Source: Terriglobus roseus (lineage in GTDB: Bacteria; Acidobacteriota; Terriglobia; Terriglobales; Acidobacteriaceae). Taken from it: a DNA stretch of 64,000 nucleotides. A program made the translations under genes and the position numbers. Under the pieces are notes generated by a model. That model saw nothing but the letters and a program-made list of their open reading frames with translations. It was not told the origin of the DNA and made no database searches. The stretch covers positions 3,844,001 through 3,908,000 of the forward strand of contig NZ_FNSD01000001.1 of assembly GCF_900105625.1 (NCBI RefSeq). Reading direction: 5' to 3'. Position 1 is the first letter of the stretch. Each line of letters begins with the position of its first letter. Below are positions 8,276-16,985 of this stretch, one piece after another.

Positions 8276-9367
8276 TCAGGCTTTGACGCCTACCTGCAGC
8301 TCTGGTCCCCAGCCCATCTCCAATGCAAAGGAATTCCAGAGCGCAATGGGCAGCGCGCCGCCGCTTGCCTGGTCGTGCCCGCCGCCAAAGGTACCGTCGG
8401 CGCCTGCGGGCGTGTGCGCGCGAAGGAAGTGTACGAGGTTCACGGACTTTGGTGCCCGTCCGGCGAAGTGGACGTAGCCGGGCCGGAAGCCGACGTTCAC
8501 GCCGAAGACAACGGCCTTCGGGAAGCGTGGCCGCCAGATCTGCGCCACCAGTGGATGCACCTGGCAGGGCGTGTCAATGCGAACGGCGATGAGATCCGCA
8601 CCAAGCTCTTCGCGCCAGCGGCTGGAAAAGCGGGGCGGACTTTTACAGGCGATGGCGAGTGCTGCCGCCACTTCTGCCTTGGCGGTGCGCAGACTTGCCA
8701 GTTCTGCCGAAGGTTCTGCCAGGGCCTGCTTCGGCGTATCGACTCGCAGCAGCAAATCCATGGCAACGGTAGCGTCCCCCGCAGCTGTGCGTCGCGGTGC
8801 GTTCAGCAGGCTGGTAAGGTCTTTCAGAGCTGTTGCTCCGAATCGCTTTTTGCCTTCCGCAAGTTCAGCGAAGGGCGCCTTATCGCCAAGGTCTGACAAT
8901 AGCGAGATGGCGGCCATCCACTCCAGATCGGCAGCAACTGCAGGCGCAACGGCTTGCGCGCACCACAGAGCCAGCAGGCCGCTGGTCGCGGTTGGCTCGG
9001 TGCCGTAGCTGGTCAGCAGCGTTGCGCCAGGCGGCGTGCCGAAGGGAGCGTGATGATCGATCAGCAGCGTGGCCACGCCAGGCAGGATGGTGTCAGGACG
9101 TGCGCCAAGATCAACGATCAGCAACGCCTCGGGAGCGAGTCTGCGCAGTCGCTCGTGGACGGTGGGCATCCAGGCGTTCTCAAACTTGCCTCGTGTCTCG
9201 ACCGTCACGTTGAGATAGCCAGCGGCATGGAGAGAGCGCAGCAGCAGGGCTCCCGCTGGCAGACCGTCCGCATCGGCATCGGTGAAGATGTGCATGCGTG
9301 TCGCAAGGCCGAGCGGCAGTACATTCAGAAACTGCTTGAAGAGAGTGCCGGCCTGCTCGCGATCCAT
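8276..9367 (-). CDS. DHH-family phosphoesterase (RecJ/NrnA-like)
   Basis: The protein has 363 residues. The DHH domain metal ligands are visible: DADAD (30-34), VDLGA with Asp86, and DHH (104-106). A C-terminal DHHA1-type motif GGGHDQASGG follows. Such proteins hydrolyse phosphodiester bonds in single-stranded DNA, nanoRNA or cyclic dinucleotides; which applies is not clear because no OB-fold or other extra domain is evident. ATG 9367 is used because the frame upstream to 9436 overlaps the preceding lipoprotein gene and reads as non-native. It follows that lipoprotein gene by 37 bases, probably in one transcript, and precedes the PQQ dehydrogenase by 38 bases. Confidence 0.85.
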   Translation of the reverse strand: MDREQAGTLFKQFLNVLPLGLATRMHIFTDADADGLPAGALLLRSLHAAGYLNVTVETRGKFENAWMPTVHERLRRLAPEALLIVDLGARPDTILPGVATLLIDHHAPFGTPPGATLLTSYGTEPTATSGLLALWCAQAVAPAVAADLEWMAAISLLSDLGDKAPFAELAEGKKRFGATALKDLTSLLNAPRRTAAGDATVAMDLLLRVDTPKQALAEPSAELASLRTAKAEVAAALAIACKSPPRFSSRWREELGADLIAVRIDTPCQVHPLVAQIWRPRFPKAVVFGVNVGFRPGYVHFAGRAPKSVNLVHFLRAHTPAGADGTFGGGHDQASGGALPIALWNSFALEMGWGPELQVGVKA

Positions 9368-9404
9368 CCTGCGTAGGATGCGCGTGCCACAAATTCCGAG
9401 AGCC

Positions 9405-9740
9405 CTAGCGGACGTCGAAGGTGATCTCGCGCACAAGACCGTCGCCGGTCGTCGTCCACATCACATTGGTCTCCAGCGGTGCGCCCACACCGGAGCGGGA
9501 GACGACAGTGTCCGTCTGGCGTACCGGACAGGTGCTCGCCTTAATGGAACCCGTGGCATCGACATGGATATTGGTCGAACGATCTTCGCTCAGACCCGTG
9601 CACAGGATGCGCACGTGACCGTGAAAATCCGCCGGCACTTCGATCTGCACCTTACGAGCACAGCCCATCAGTACAACGCCGGTCAGGGCAAACGCAATAC
9701 AAGCATGGCGTGAACGAAATCTGGAGCGGGGAAGCATCAT
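9405..9740 (-). CDS. Small putative lipoprotein
   Basis: The 111-residue product has an arginine-rich N-region, a hydrophobic core and a lipobox ending LMGC, so a mature N-terminal lipidated Cys is expected. The rest is a compact beta-rich domain with one further Cys pair (ILCTG, STCPV). ATG 9740 has AAAGGTG six bases upstream and is preferred over the in-frame ATG at 9761. It heads a likely operon with the DHH phosphoesterase. No function is recognised. Confidence 0.6.
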   Translation of the reverse strand: MMLPRSRFRSRHACIAFALTGVVLMGCARKVQIEVPADFHGHVRILCTGLSEDRSTNIHVDATGSIKASTCPVRQTDTVVSRSGVGAPLETNVMWTTTGDGLVREITFDVR

Positions 9741-9800
9741 CGGCACCTTTAACGCTATCATGGCGGCATTAAAACTTCGGGCGTATCAGTGGGGTGCAGT

Positions 9801-10202
9801 GTGGCCGCAAGCAAAGGAAGAGTAACGGGCATCGGTGGGGTGTTTCTGCGCGCTCGCGATGCAAAGGCTTTGACGGACTGGTATCACCAACACCTGGGGC
9901 TCCCGGTGAGTGATTACGGCACCACGTTCCTTTGGACCGATGAGGTACCAGCGGGCACCGGAATGACCACGTGGAGCGCTTTCGCCGACAACACCGATTA
10001 CTTCGGGAAGGGCAGCCGCCAGGCCGTGATGATTAACTATCGCGTGGACAACCTGGATGCACTGCTGGAGAAGCTGCGCGCAGCGAAGGTCGACGTCGAT
10101 CCTCATCGTGAGGACTACAGCTACGGCCGCTTTGCCTGGATTACCGATCCAGAGGGCAATCGAGTTGAACTATGGCAGCCGATCGGCAAGTCTCAGGAAT
10201 AG
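9801..10202 (+). CDS. VOC-family (glyoxalase/dioxygenase fold) protein
   Basis: This 133-residue single-domain protein shows the vicinal oxygen chelate pattern: an opening strand GIGGVFLRARD, then ALTDWYHQHLGLPV, a central strand with the NY...DNLDALLEKLRAA helix and the closing WITDPEGNRVELWQP with the conserved metal-ligand Glu. It may act as a glyoxalase-like lyase, isomerase or resistance protein; the specific activity cannot be told. GTG 9801 is taken as start because GGGGTG lies just upstream; GTG 9789 is an alternative. The next gene begins 9 bases after its stop. Confidence 0.8.
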   Translation: MAASKGRVTGIGGVFLRARDAKALTDWYHQHLGLPVSDYGTTFLWTDEVPAGTGMTTWSAFADNTDYFGKGSRQAVMINYRVDNLDALLEKLRAAKVDVDPHREDYSYGRFAWITDPEGNRVELWQPIGKSQE

Positions 10203-10211
10203 AGGGCGACA

Positions 10212-10688
10212 TTGAACAAACTTTGTATTGCAGCGACGGCGCTCGCACTGGCGTCGCCACTGGTGTCGCAGACCGTACCGCCGAGTGAACTTGTCGATGC
10301 TGTCACGCTGCATTCGACAGGCGATGCGCTGCTGCAACAGGCCAGGACCGCCAAAGACGGCATCGCCTTTAAGGTACTGCTTTCCCGACCGGACGGGTCG
10401 GAACAACTTGCTGTCCGCGTTAAGAGCGGCCAGGGCGAGTGGCACCGTGACTTCGCGGATGTGTTGATTGTCCTGGAGGGCGAGGGCAAGGTCGTCACCG
10501 GAGGCGAAATCGAAAACGGCAAGCAGACAGCGCCGGGCGAGATACGCGGTGACGGCGTGAAGGGCGGGAAAGTTCAGTCGCTGCACGCGGGCGACACGAT
10601 CCGTGTCGAGGCCAGGGTGCCACACCAGTTCCTGCTGGAACCAGGACACACCATTCGCTATTTCGCCGTGAAGGTGAAGACGAAGTAG
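10212..10688 (+). CDS. Secreted cupin-domain protein
   Basis: The 158-residue product has a signal peptide (MNKLCIAATALALASPLVSQ) and a single beta-barrel domain with the cupin pattern: GQGEWHRDFADVLIVLEGEG in the first half and HAGDTIRVEARVPHQFLL in the second. Only some of the usual metal-binding His/Glu residues are visible (His in EWHRD and in VPHQF), so metal binding is possible but not assured. The start is TTG 10212 with GAGGGC just upstream. It follows the VOC gene closely, suggesting co-transcription. Physiological role is unknown. Confidence 0.7.
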   Translation: MNKLCIAATALALASPLVSQTVPPSELVDAVTLHSTGDALLQQARTAKDGIAFKVLLSRPDGSEQLAVRVKSGQGEWHRDFADVLIVLEGEGKVVTGGEIENGKQTAPGEIRGDGVKGGKVQSLHAGDTIRVEARVPHQFLLEPGHTIRYFAVKVKTK

Positions 10689-10750
10689 ACGGAGACGGTC
10701 GCGGATTTGGGCCCGCCTTTTTCACAAGCGCGAGCCGGTACGATATCCGA

Positions 10751-11398
10751 ATGCAACCAGTCGACAGCGGCTCAGACACGGCGCCGTGCGCAACTCCCGG
10801 TGTGTTGGAAGTCATCACGGGGCCCATGTTCTCCGGCAAGAGCGAAGAGCTCATCCGCCGGCTGAAGCGTGCGCGCATCGCACGGCAGCGTGTGGCGTGC
10901 TTCAAGCCGGATATCGATCTGCGCTATCACCGCACGGCAATCGCTTCGCACTCTGAGCAGACACATGAGGCCGCGGTTGTGACGCCGAACGCCGAGCGCC
11001 TGCGTGAGGAACTCTTCGCAACGCGTCTCGTCGATGACGTGGAAGTCATTGGCCTGGATGAGGTCCAGTTCTTCGATGAGGCGATCCAGCCGCTGGCTCT
11101 GGAGCTGGTAGGCATGGGGAAACGCGTGATCCTCGCCGGTCTGGACACGACGTTCGCAAACGAGCCCTTCGGCCCTGTTCCCGCGCTCATGGCGCTCGCC
11201 GACAAGGTGACAAAGTTGAATGCTGTCTGCATGACCTGCGGACTGCCGGCCATCCACACGCAGCGGTTGGGCCATTCGCAGGAGCTCGTGGTGGTGGGTG
11301 CAGCGGGGATGTATGAGGCGCGCTGCCGTGCGCACTTTCAGCCGTACGTGGAAGAGAGCGCGGAGCAGATGGACCTGCCCGTTGGTCCGACCGCTTAG
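10751..11398 (+). CDS. tdk: Thymidine kinase
   Basis: The 215-residue protein has the type II thymidine kinase layout: P-loop GPMFSGKS (24-31), the Walker B-like DEVQFF, the lasso-region CMTCG with later YEARCRAHF supplying zinc cysteines, and a normal family length plus a short N-terminal extension. It phosphorylates thymidine and deoxyuridine in nucleoside salvage in the cytoplasm. It runs convergently with riboflavin synthase and the two stop codons overlap by 4 bases. Confidence 0.95.
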   Translation: MQPVDSGSDTAPCATPGVLEVITGPMFSGKSEELIRRLKRARIARQRVACFKPDIDLRYHRTAIASHSEQTHEAAVVTPNAERLREELFATRLVDDVEVIGLDEVQFFDEAIQPLALELVGMGKRVILAGLDTTFANEPFGPVPALMALADKVTKLNAVCMTCGLPAIHTQRLGHSQELVVVGAAGMYEARCRAHFQPYVEESAEQMDLPVGPTA

Positions 11399-12063
11399 AA
11401 GCCCAGTTCGATCAGCGACAGTTCGGTGATGGTCTCGGTCTTCGGGGTGTGCGAGCGTTGCTCCGCGTACTTCGCCAGCACGTCCACCTCAAGATTGATA
11501 GGGTCGCCCGGCTGCAGCGTATGCAGGTTGGTGACGGCGTAGGTGTGGGGAATGATGGCGATGGTCACCAGCGCATCCCCGTGCTCCACGCGCTCTACAG
11601 CGGCCACGGTGAGCGAGATGCCATTGACGCTGAGCGAACCCTTCTCCACGATGTAGCGCGTGATCGTAGCGGGCGCAGTCAGCTTCAGCAGCCAGTCCGT
11701 CTCACTTTCGGTGCCCATCGTCACCGCGGTCAGAGAGACGAGTCGTCCCACGCCATCGACGTGTCCCTGCACCACGTGACCGCCCAATGGCGTGCCTGCG
11801 GGCGTCGGCAGCTCAAGGTTCACACTGCTGCCAGGTGCCAGCGCCTCCAGCGAGGTGCGGCGCAGCGTCTCATCCAGCAGATCTGCCTCGAAGCCCGTCG
11901 GCGTGATCGCGAGTGCAGTCAGGCAGACGCCGGAGACAGCGATGGAATCGCCCGTGTGCAGCTGCGTCGCCAACGTGGGTGCGGTGACGCGAAGGCGCGC
12001 GGCGCCGGACTTCTTTTCAAAGGAAATGATGGTGCCGGTCTCAGCAATCAGGCCAGTAAACAT
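11395..12063 (-). CDS. ribE: Riboflavin synthase alpha subunit
   Basis: This 222-residue protein shows the two tandem lumazine-binding repeats of riboflavin synthase. The N-terminus MFTGLIAETGTI is diagnostic, the second repeat opens GGHVVQGHVDGVG, and each carries a conserved serine/threonine loop. It dismutates two 6,7-dimethyl-8-ribityllumazine molecules to riboflavin and a pyrimidine product. It lies 9 bases downstream of ribD, in one minus-strand operon. No FMN riboswitch is seen, since there are only about 40 bases between ribD and the next gene. The 3' end overlaps the tdk stop. Confidence 0.95.
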   Translation of the reverse strand: MFTGLIAETGTIISFEKKSGAARLRVTAPTLATQLHTGDSIAVSGVCLTALAITPTGFEADLLDETLRRTSLEALAPGSSVNLELPTPAGTPLGGHVVQGHVDGVGRLVSLTAVTMGTESETDWLLKLTAPATITRYIVEKGSLSVNGISLTVAAVERVEHGDALVTIAIIPHTYAVTNLHTLQPGDPINLEVDVLAKYAEQRSHTPKTETITELSLIELGF

Positions 12064-12072
12064 AGTCTGATT

Positions 12073-13287
12073 TTATGCCGCGGAGGTCGGTGTGAGCGTG
12101 AAGGTCTCGGCCCATGGGTCGTGCAGCGTGCCGCGCACGCAGGCGTCGAGCTGACGTGCGCCGCTGGTGAGCTCACTGACAAAGTCGCAGCGATCGATGT
12201 TGCTGAGCTGCTCGATCAGCGCGAAGGGTGAAGGACCGCCGGTGGCAAAGGGGATGGCATCGTCGCCCAGTTCGGTTTCGCTGAAGAAGAGAACTGCCTT
12301 GTCGACCAGGCCGGCGTTGAGGAAGGCCGCGTTCAAGCCGGGACCGCTCTCCAGCAGCACGCTGAGCATGTCCATCTCGCCGAGCCGCTTCAGGATGGCT
12401 CGCAGATCAAGCTCAGGCTTCGTGCTCTGCGTGCCGCGCTGCGCGGGCGTGAGCGTCGACATGGTCTCCACGATGGCACCACGCTGACGGAGAGCGCGTT
12501 GGCGGTCGTTGGGTGCGGAGCGTGCGCAGAAGATGATGAGATCTTCATTGGCGCTTTCGACCAGCCGCGAGGTGAGCGGTGTGCGGCATTTGGTATCGAG
12601 CACAACCCGCATCAGCCGGCGGCGGCGTTGCAGGTTGCTGCGGTCGCTCATCAGGGGGTCGTCGGCCAGCACAGTCCCAATACCCGTGAGGATGACGTCG
12701 CTCGCATGACGAAAGCGGTGAACCTCTTCTCGCGCGGCCGTTCCGGTGAGCCAGAAGGGTGCGTTGGCCGTGCGTTGAATGGGGAGGGGTGCCAGCTTAC
12801 CGTCGACGCTGAGCGCGGACTTCAACGTGACCAGCGGCAGGCCAGTTAGGATGTGTCGCGCAAAGGCGTCGTTCATGGCGCGCGCTTCAGCCTGTAGCAG
12901 ACCATGTTCTGCGATCACGCCGCCGCTTTCAAGAATGGCCATGCCGCGCGTGGCGACCAGCGGATTCGGATCAAGCGTCGCGGCGACGACGCGCGCCACA
13001 CCCGCATCCAGCAGGGCATTGGCACACGGCCCGGTACGGCCATAGTGGGAGCACGGTTCCAGCGTGACATAGGCGGTAGCGCCCCGCGCCTGTTCCCCTG
13101 CCTGCTTCAGAGCTACCACTTCCGCATGATCGCGCAGGTCGAACCGATGCGCGCCCTCTCCAACAACGACGTTGTCCTGCGCGATGACACAGCCCACCTG
13201 CGGATTGGGCGAGGCAAGGCCAAGCGTCGCCCGCGCGAGTTCCAGCGCGCGCTGCATGTGTGCTAAATCCGTGGCAGAAAAGGGCAT
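12073..13287 (-). CDS. ribD: Bifunctional riboflavin biosynthesis protein RibD (deaminase-reductase)
   Basis: The protein has 404 residues. The N-terminal cytidine deaminase-like domain has the zinc site H54-A-E56 and PCSHYGRTGPC (Cys79, Cys88). The C-terminal half (from about 155) is the DHFR-like pyrimidine reductase, with LKSALSVDGKLA and an SGPGLNAAFL NADPH-site loop. It catalyses the second and third steps after GTP cyclohydrolase II. It is followed directly by ribE. At about 400 residues it is slightly longer than the E. coli enzyme, mainly in the C-terminal region. Confidence 0.93.
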   Translation of the reverse strand: MPFSATDLAHMQRALELARATLGLASPNPQVGCVIAQDNVVVGEGAHRFDLRDHAEVVALKQAGEQARGATAYVTLEPCSHYGRTGPCANALLDAGVARVVAATLDPNPLVATRGMAILESGGVIAEHGLLQAEARAMNDAFARHILTGLPLVTLKSALSVDGKLAPLPIQRTANAPFWLTGTAAREEVHRFRHASDVILTGIGTVLADDPLMSDRSNLQRRRRLMRVVLDTKCRTPLTSRLVESANEDLIIFCARSAPNDRQRALRQRGAIVETMSTLTPAQRGTQSTKPELDLRAILKRLGEMDMLSVLLESGPGLNAAFLNAGLVDKAVLFFSETELGDDAIPFATGGPSPFALIEQLSNIDRCDFVSELTSGARQLDACVRGTLHDPWAETFTLTPTSAA

Positions 13288-13330
13288 CTGTGCATTCAGA
13301 TGCGTTGCGGCAGCAAACCGATGGAGAAAG

Positions 13331-13738
13331 CTAGAGATCCTGTGCGATCGTCTGGATCTTCAGCCCAATCTGGTGGGAGGCCAGTTGGTACAGCACGAAG
13401 GGATGCAGCTGGACGGAGTGCGCCAGGTCAATCGATGGGGTCACCTTGAACGACAGAAGGATCTCCATGTGTGCATCGACATCGGCAAAGTCCGCCAGAA
13501 TGGAGCGGTGTGCTTCGACGTATTGGAGAAGTGCCGCCAAAGCTTGCTCGAAGTCGTGTGCCGTCTGCCCGCCGAAGAGCTGAGCATGCCACACACTCGT
13601 CTTTCGCACGGTGCTTCCAACGGCCTGCCCCGCCGTGAAGCAGAAGACCGGCTTCCGATCCAGCGCCTCCGACAGGAAATGGAGATCACGTTGAACATGA
13701 TGGATCTGGAAGCTGATGGTGAATGGGCCTTGAGACAT
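13331..13738 (-). CDS. Conserved small protein, possibly DUF4279
   Basis: This 135-residue soluble protein alternates beta strands and one long helix (FEQALAALLQYVEAHRSIL). The opening strand FTISFQIHH, the RKTSVWHAQLFG segment and the helix spacing recall the DUF4279 pattern, an uncharacterised family; this is a recollection of pattern, not a search result. It has a strong ribosome site (GGGGGAG) and lies between ftsY and ribD in the same direction, about 40 bases from each. No function can be proposed. Confidence 0.55.
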   Translation of the reverse strand: MSQGPFTISFQIHHVQRDLHFLSEALDRKPVFCFTAGQAVGSTVRKTSVWHAQLFGGQTAHDFEQALAALLQYVEAHRSILADFADVDAHMEILLSFKVTPSIDLAHSVQLHPFVLYQLASHQIGLKIQTIAQDL

Positions 13739-13779
13739 TCTCCCCCTTGGTCAGCCTTCTTCTTGCAGGTTGCTGAGAC

Positions 13780-15057
13780 CTAGCCCAGCAACGAATCCAG
13801 AAACGCGTCGGAATTGAACGGGATGATGTCTTCCATCTTTTCGCCCGTGCCCGCGAAAACAACGGGAAGGCGCAGCTCGCGTGCGATGGCGATGACAATG
13901 CCGCCTTTAGCTGTCCCGTCGAGTTTGGTGAGAACGATGCCGGTGACGCCGGCGCTTTCCGTGAAAAGGCGCGCCTGTTGCATGCCGTTCTGGCCGGTGG
14001 TTGCGTCCATCACCAGGAAGACCTGGTGCGGTGCGTTCGGCACCAGCTTCTGGGCCGTGCGCCGCATCTTGTCGAGTTCCGCCATCAGGCCGGCCTTGTT
14101 ATGCAGCCGGCCTGCGGTGTCGACGATGACAATGTCCACACCACGCGCCTTGCCCGCGGTCATGGCGTCGTAGAGCGCGGCCGACGGATCGCCGCCCTGC
14201 TTGGTCTTGATGATCTCCACATTCGAGCGCTTCGCCCATACCTCTAGCTGCTCGATGGCGGCAGCGCGGAAAGTATCCGCGGCACACAGGAGTGCCTTGC
14301 GGCCATGCGTGCCGTACAGAGCGGCCAGTTTGCCGCTGGTGGTCGTCTTGCCTGTGCCATTAACGCCAACCATCATGATGACTTCGGGCGGCTGTGGCGG
14401 GTGGTTCGTGGGCTGCTGAACGGAGTCGAGGATCGCTCGCAGCTCTTCCTTCAGCATGAGCTTCAGATCGTCGGTGGTCGCCTTCTCGCGCAGGGCGCGC
14501 TGGCGCAGGTTTCGAATGACCTCCTGCGTCGTCGTCGCGCCGATGTCGGCTGTCAGAAGGACGGCTTCGAGGTCGTCGAGGACATCGTCGTCAACGGTGC
14601 GGCCAAGCGCGAGGACGCTGTTAAGGGAATCGCCGAACTGATCCCGTGTGCGCTCGATGGCGGAACGCATCTTGTCGAGGAAGCCGGCCTCCTCTTCTTC
14701 CGCGCTGGCGTATCCGCCGAAGGAGAAGTTGGAGGTCATCGGCCTGAGGCCGAACTCGTTGCGCGTGAGGTCGGGTGCGGGGGGCGTGATCGTTACGGCC
14801 TCTGGGCCAAGCTCGCGCGCTACGGTCTCATCGGCAGCCTGCGCCAGGTCAGCAGGGGAGATCGTCTCAGGTTCGAGGATGGGCAGCGTGCCCGCGCCTT
14901 CGCGCTCCAGCAGTTCAAAGGGCGTTTGCGGCGCGCCGGTGTCGGTATCAGGCGTTGCGGGCGCGGGAGTGGTCTCGCCGGTGACGGCGTCGCGCATGCG
15001 CTGGAAGAAACTTGGCTTCTTCGGCTTGTCGCCGGAGTTAAAGAGCGAGATCGGCAT
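13780..15057 (-). CDS. ftsY: Signal recognition particle receptor FtsY
   Basis: The protein has 425 residues: an acidic, Pro/Ala-rich A domain (about 1-110), then the N domain and the SRP-GTPase G domain. G1 is GVNGTGKTT (about 229-237), followed by [13 protein letters not shown], the [10 protein letters not shown] (G4/insertion) and the closing [12 protein letters not shown]. It docks SRP-ribosome complexes at the inner membrane for cotranslational insertion. The start MPISLFNS lies close to the start of a short basic lead. Length and order are as expected for a FtsY with an extended acidic tail. Confidence 0.95.
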   Translation of the reverse strand: MPISLFNSGDKPKKPSFFQRMRDAVTGETTPAPATPDTDTGAPQTPFELLEREGAGTLPILEPETISPADLAQAADETVARELGPEAVTITPPAPDLTRNEFGLRPMTSNFSFGGYASAEEEEAGFLDKMRSAIERTRDQFGDSLNSVLALGRTVDDDVLDDLEAVLLTADIGATTTQEVIRNLRQRALREKATTDDLKLMLKEELRAILDSVQQPTNHPPQPPEVIMMVGVNGTGKTTTSGKLAALYGTHGRKALLCAADTFRAAAIEQLEVWAKRSNVEIIKTKQGGDPSAALYDAMTAGKARGVDIVIVDTAGRLHNKAGLMAELDKMRRTAQKLVPNAPHQVFLVMDATTGQNGMQQARLFTESAGVTGIVLTKLDGTAKGGIVIAIARELRLPVVFAGTGEKMEDIIPFNSDAFLDSLLG

Positions 15058-15308
15058 CGCTCTTTAGTCTACGACCGTTGTGGCGGTCGCCGCCCGCGTA
15101 TCGCACGAGCTGCGATTCCCAGGGGTTGGAGTGTATCTGAAAGATCTGCATCTCCGCTGGTTCTTCCGAAAAGTGCAGTTTAGAGGCATTCGGGACCATG
15201 GCGGACCGAACCACACGTTTTGGCGGCACAGGGGGATGCAGATCCTTCGACTTCGCTGCGATTCGCTCAGGATGACAAGTCCCACAGGACTTGTCATCCT
15301 CTGAGCGC
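15058..15308. other. Intergenic region between ftsY and a response-regulator gene
   Basis: No gene is seen here. The ftsY promoter must lie in the left part. The right part (15240-15300) carries a dispersed repeat with an inverted repeat, listed separately, which could end transcription of the response-regulator gene. Confidence 0.4.
15240..15300. repeat. Dispersed CTCAGGATGACA-type element with 13-bp inverted repeat
   Basis: The element reads into TTCGCTCAGGATGACA and then folds: AGGATGACAAGTC (15269-15281) pairs perfectly with GACTTGTCATCCT (15288-15300) around CCACAG. A related sequence, GCGCTCAGGATGACAAAG, occurs at 24681-24698. It sits just past the 3' end of the minus-strand response-regulator gene and may act as a terminator or as a mobile REP-like unit. 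Confidence 0.6.
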
Positions 15309-16025
15309 TTAGTCGATGGGGGCCACCAGCTTGTGAGAGATGGCGAAGAGCGCGAGCTCCAGCCGGGTGGAGACGCCGGTCTTGTCGAAGGTGTTCGACA
15401 GATGGCGCTTGACGGTCTCCTCGCTGATGGTGAACTGCTTCGCGATGTCCTTGTTGCTGCAGCCTTCCACGATGCACTGCACAACCTCAAGTTCACGCGG
15501 GGTGAGGCCGAAGGTCTTGCGCTCCGGGACTGCTGCGGCCTTCGCCATCAGGCCGTGGAGGGCCTGCAGCAGGTTCACAACACGCTCGCCACCAATCCAG
15601 TAGTCGCCGCTGGTAACCGCGCGGATGGACTCCGTGAGGTCGCCGACGACCGAGTCCTTCAGAACGATGCCGCGTGCGCCGATCTGCAGCGCTTCAATGA
15701 TCTGCTGGGTTGAGATGGTGCTGGTGAGCAGGATGATCTTAACGCGCGGTGACTTTGACATGATGGCGCGCATGGCCTCGAGACCAGGTAGGCGCGGCAT
15801 CTGCAGATCCAGCAGAAGCACATCGGGTTCGTGCTCCAGGGTCTGCGTGATGGCCTCTTCGCCATCCTCGGCTTCGGCAACGACCTCAAACCCGGGCTCG
15901 CTCATCAGCATGTTCTTCACGCCAAAGCGCACGACGGGATGATCATCCGCAACGACCAGGCGAACGGGTGGCATGCCGGTTGCTACGGGCCTACGGACAC
16001 TTGCTTCTGGTTCGGTTGACTTCAC
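15309..16025 (-). CDS. NarL/LuxR-family response regulator
   Basis: The 238-residue protein has a receiver domain with the acidic pair DD (27-28), phospho-acceptor Asp73 in LLDLQMP and Lys in VLKDS. A C-terminal LuxR-type helix-turn-helix follows (LTPRELEVVQCIVEG ... EETVKRHLSNTFDKTG). It should bind DNA as a phosphorylation-dependent transcription factor. Start is GTG 16025 with an upstream AAGG; ATG 15974 would also keep the receiver intact. The receiver-HPt gene lies 88 bases upstream on the same strand. No histidine kinase is nearby, so its kinase is unknown. Confidence 0.93.
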   Translation of the reverse strand: MKSTEPEASVRRPVATGMPPVRLVVADDHPVVRFGVKNMLMSEPGFEVVAEAEDGEEAITQTLEHEPDVLLLDLQMPRLPGLEAMRAIMSKSPRVKIILLTSTISTQQIIEALQIGARGIVLKDSVVGDLTESIRAVTSGDYWIGGERVVNLLQALHGLMAKAAAVPERKTFGLTPRELEVVQCIVEGCSNKDIAKQFTISEETVKRHLSNTFDKTGVSTRLELALFAISHKLVAPID

Positions 16026-16113
16026 GTTGCCTTCTCACCTTCATGCCCTTCACTGCGCTTCTAGACGCATGGGCAGAAATCGCTACTTCGTTGATTTATG
16101 CCGCACCGGATGC

Positions 16114-16872
16114 TCACGATGCACTGGGGAGGAGCGACTCCAGCATATGACGGATCGCCGTTAACTCTGCATGGAAATCTAAGAGGGGATTCAACTGGAT
16201 GACCGTTGACGCTGGCAGCCCCTCGTCTTCTGCCTTCGCGGCAAGTGTACGCAGACGCGCTGCGCCGACCATGCCGCAACTGCCTTTCAACGCGTGGGCC
16301 TCGCGTCGATAGGCCGCATCGTCTCCATTTGCCGTTGCGGCGGACATGCGAATGATTCGACTTTCCGCGTCCGAAAGCGCGAAGTCATACAGGTTGCGCA
16401 GTTGTGCGACAGGCATGGCGACCTTCATGCGGTCAAAGATTGCCGGCGCGATCGATGGTTCTGCAGGCTCGGCTTCAACGGACTTCGGAACGAAGGGGGC
16501 CTTGCCCTTCCATAATGCGTCGCAGCATTCACGCAGGTCGTTGGGAGTGAAGGGCTTTATCAACAAGGCATCGAAGCCTGCAGGAAGTCCGATCCTGTCA
16601 GTTGCAGTCATGGCAATCAGGAGCGGCTGACTTGCCTGCCTGGAGAGGCTGTTTCGCACTGCCGTGGCCATCGGCGAACCGCACAGTCCCGGCATGTGCA
16701 GATCGCTGAGGATCACGTCCGGTGGTGCGTTGGTGTCGCTGAGATTGCGAAGCGCCTCGTCACCGCTCGCAGCTGTTCCTACGTCCCAGCCCTCGCTGCC
16801 GAGCATGAGCGACAGCAGATCGCGGGTGGTTTCGTCGTCATCGATCAGCAGCAGGGAACGGCCGTCTCGCAT
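16114..16872 (-). CDS. Response regulator receiver fused to an HPt domain
   Basis: This 252-residue protein has an N-terminal receiver (DDD 11-13; phospho-acceptor Asp57 in LSDLHMP; Lys106 in LIKPF), a linker of about 30 residues, and a C-terminal histidine phosphotransfer helix with His193 in AHALKGSCGMVGAARL. It looks like the detached output half of a hybrid kinase phosphorelay. It may pass phosphate onward from a separate hybrid kinase, perhaps to the LuxR-type regulator encoded immediately downstream. That link is inferred from adjacency only. Confidence 0.88.
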   Translation of the reverse strand: MRDGRSLLLIDDDETTRDLLSLMLGSEGWDVGTAASGDEALRNLSDTNAPPDVILSDLHMPGLCGSPMATAVRNSLSRQASQPLLIAMTATDRIGLPAGFDALLIKPFTPNDLRECCDALWKGKAPFVPKSVEAEPAEPSIAPAIFDRMKVAMPVAQLRNLYDFALSDAESRIIRMSAATANGDDAAYRREAHALKGSCGMVGAARLRTLAAKAEDEGLPASTVIQLNPLLDFHAELTAIRHMLESLLPSAS

Positions 16873-16985
16873 GGTTTGCAGGGTACATCGTCCTGCGGCT
16901 CATGTGTGATGCCAGCCACGTCGATAGACCTGGCCGATACAATCGGCTGGTGTCGCACGCGAATTCCGGTGCGTCCGTTAAAACG

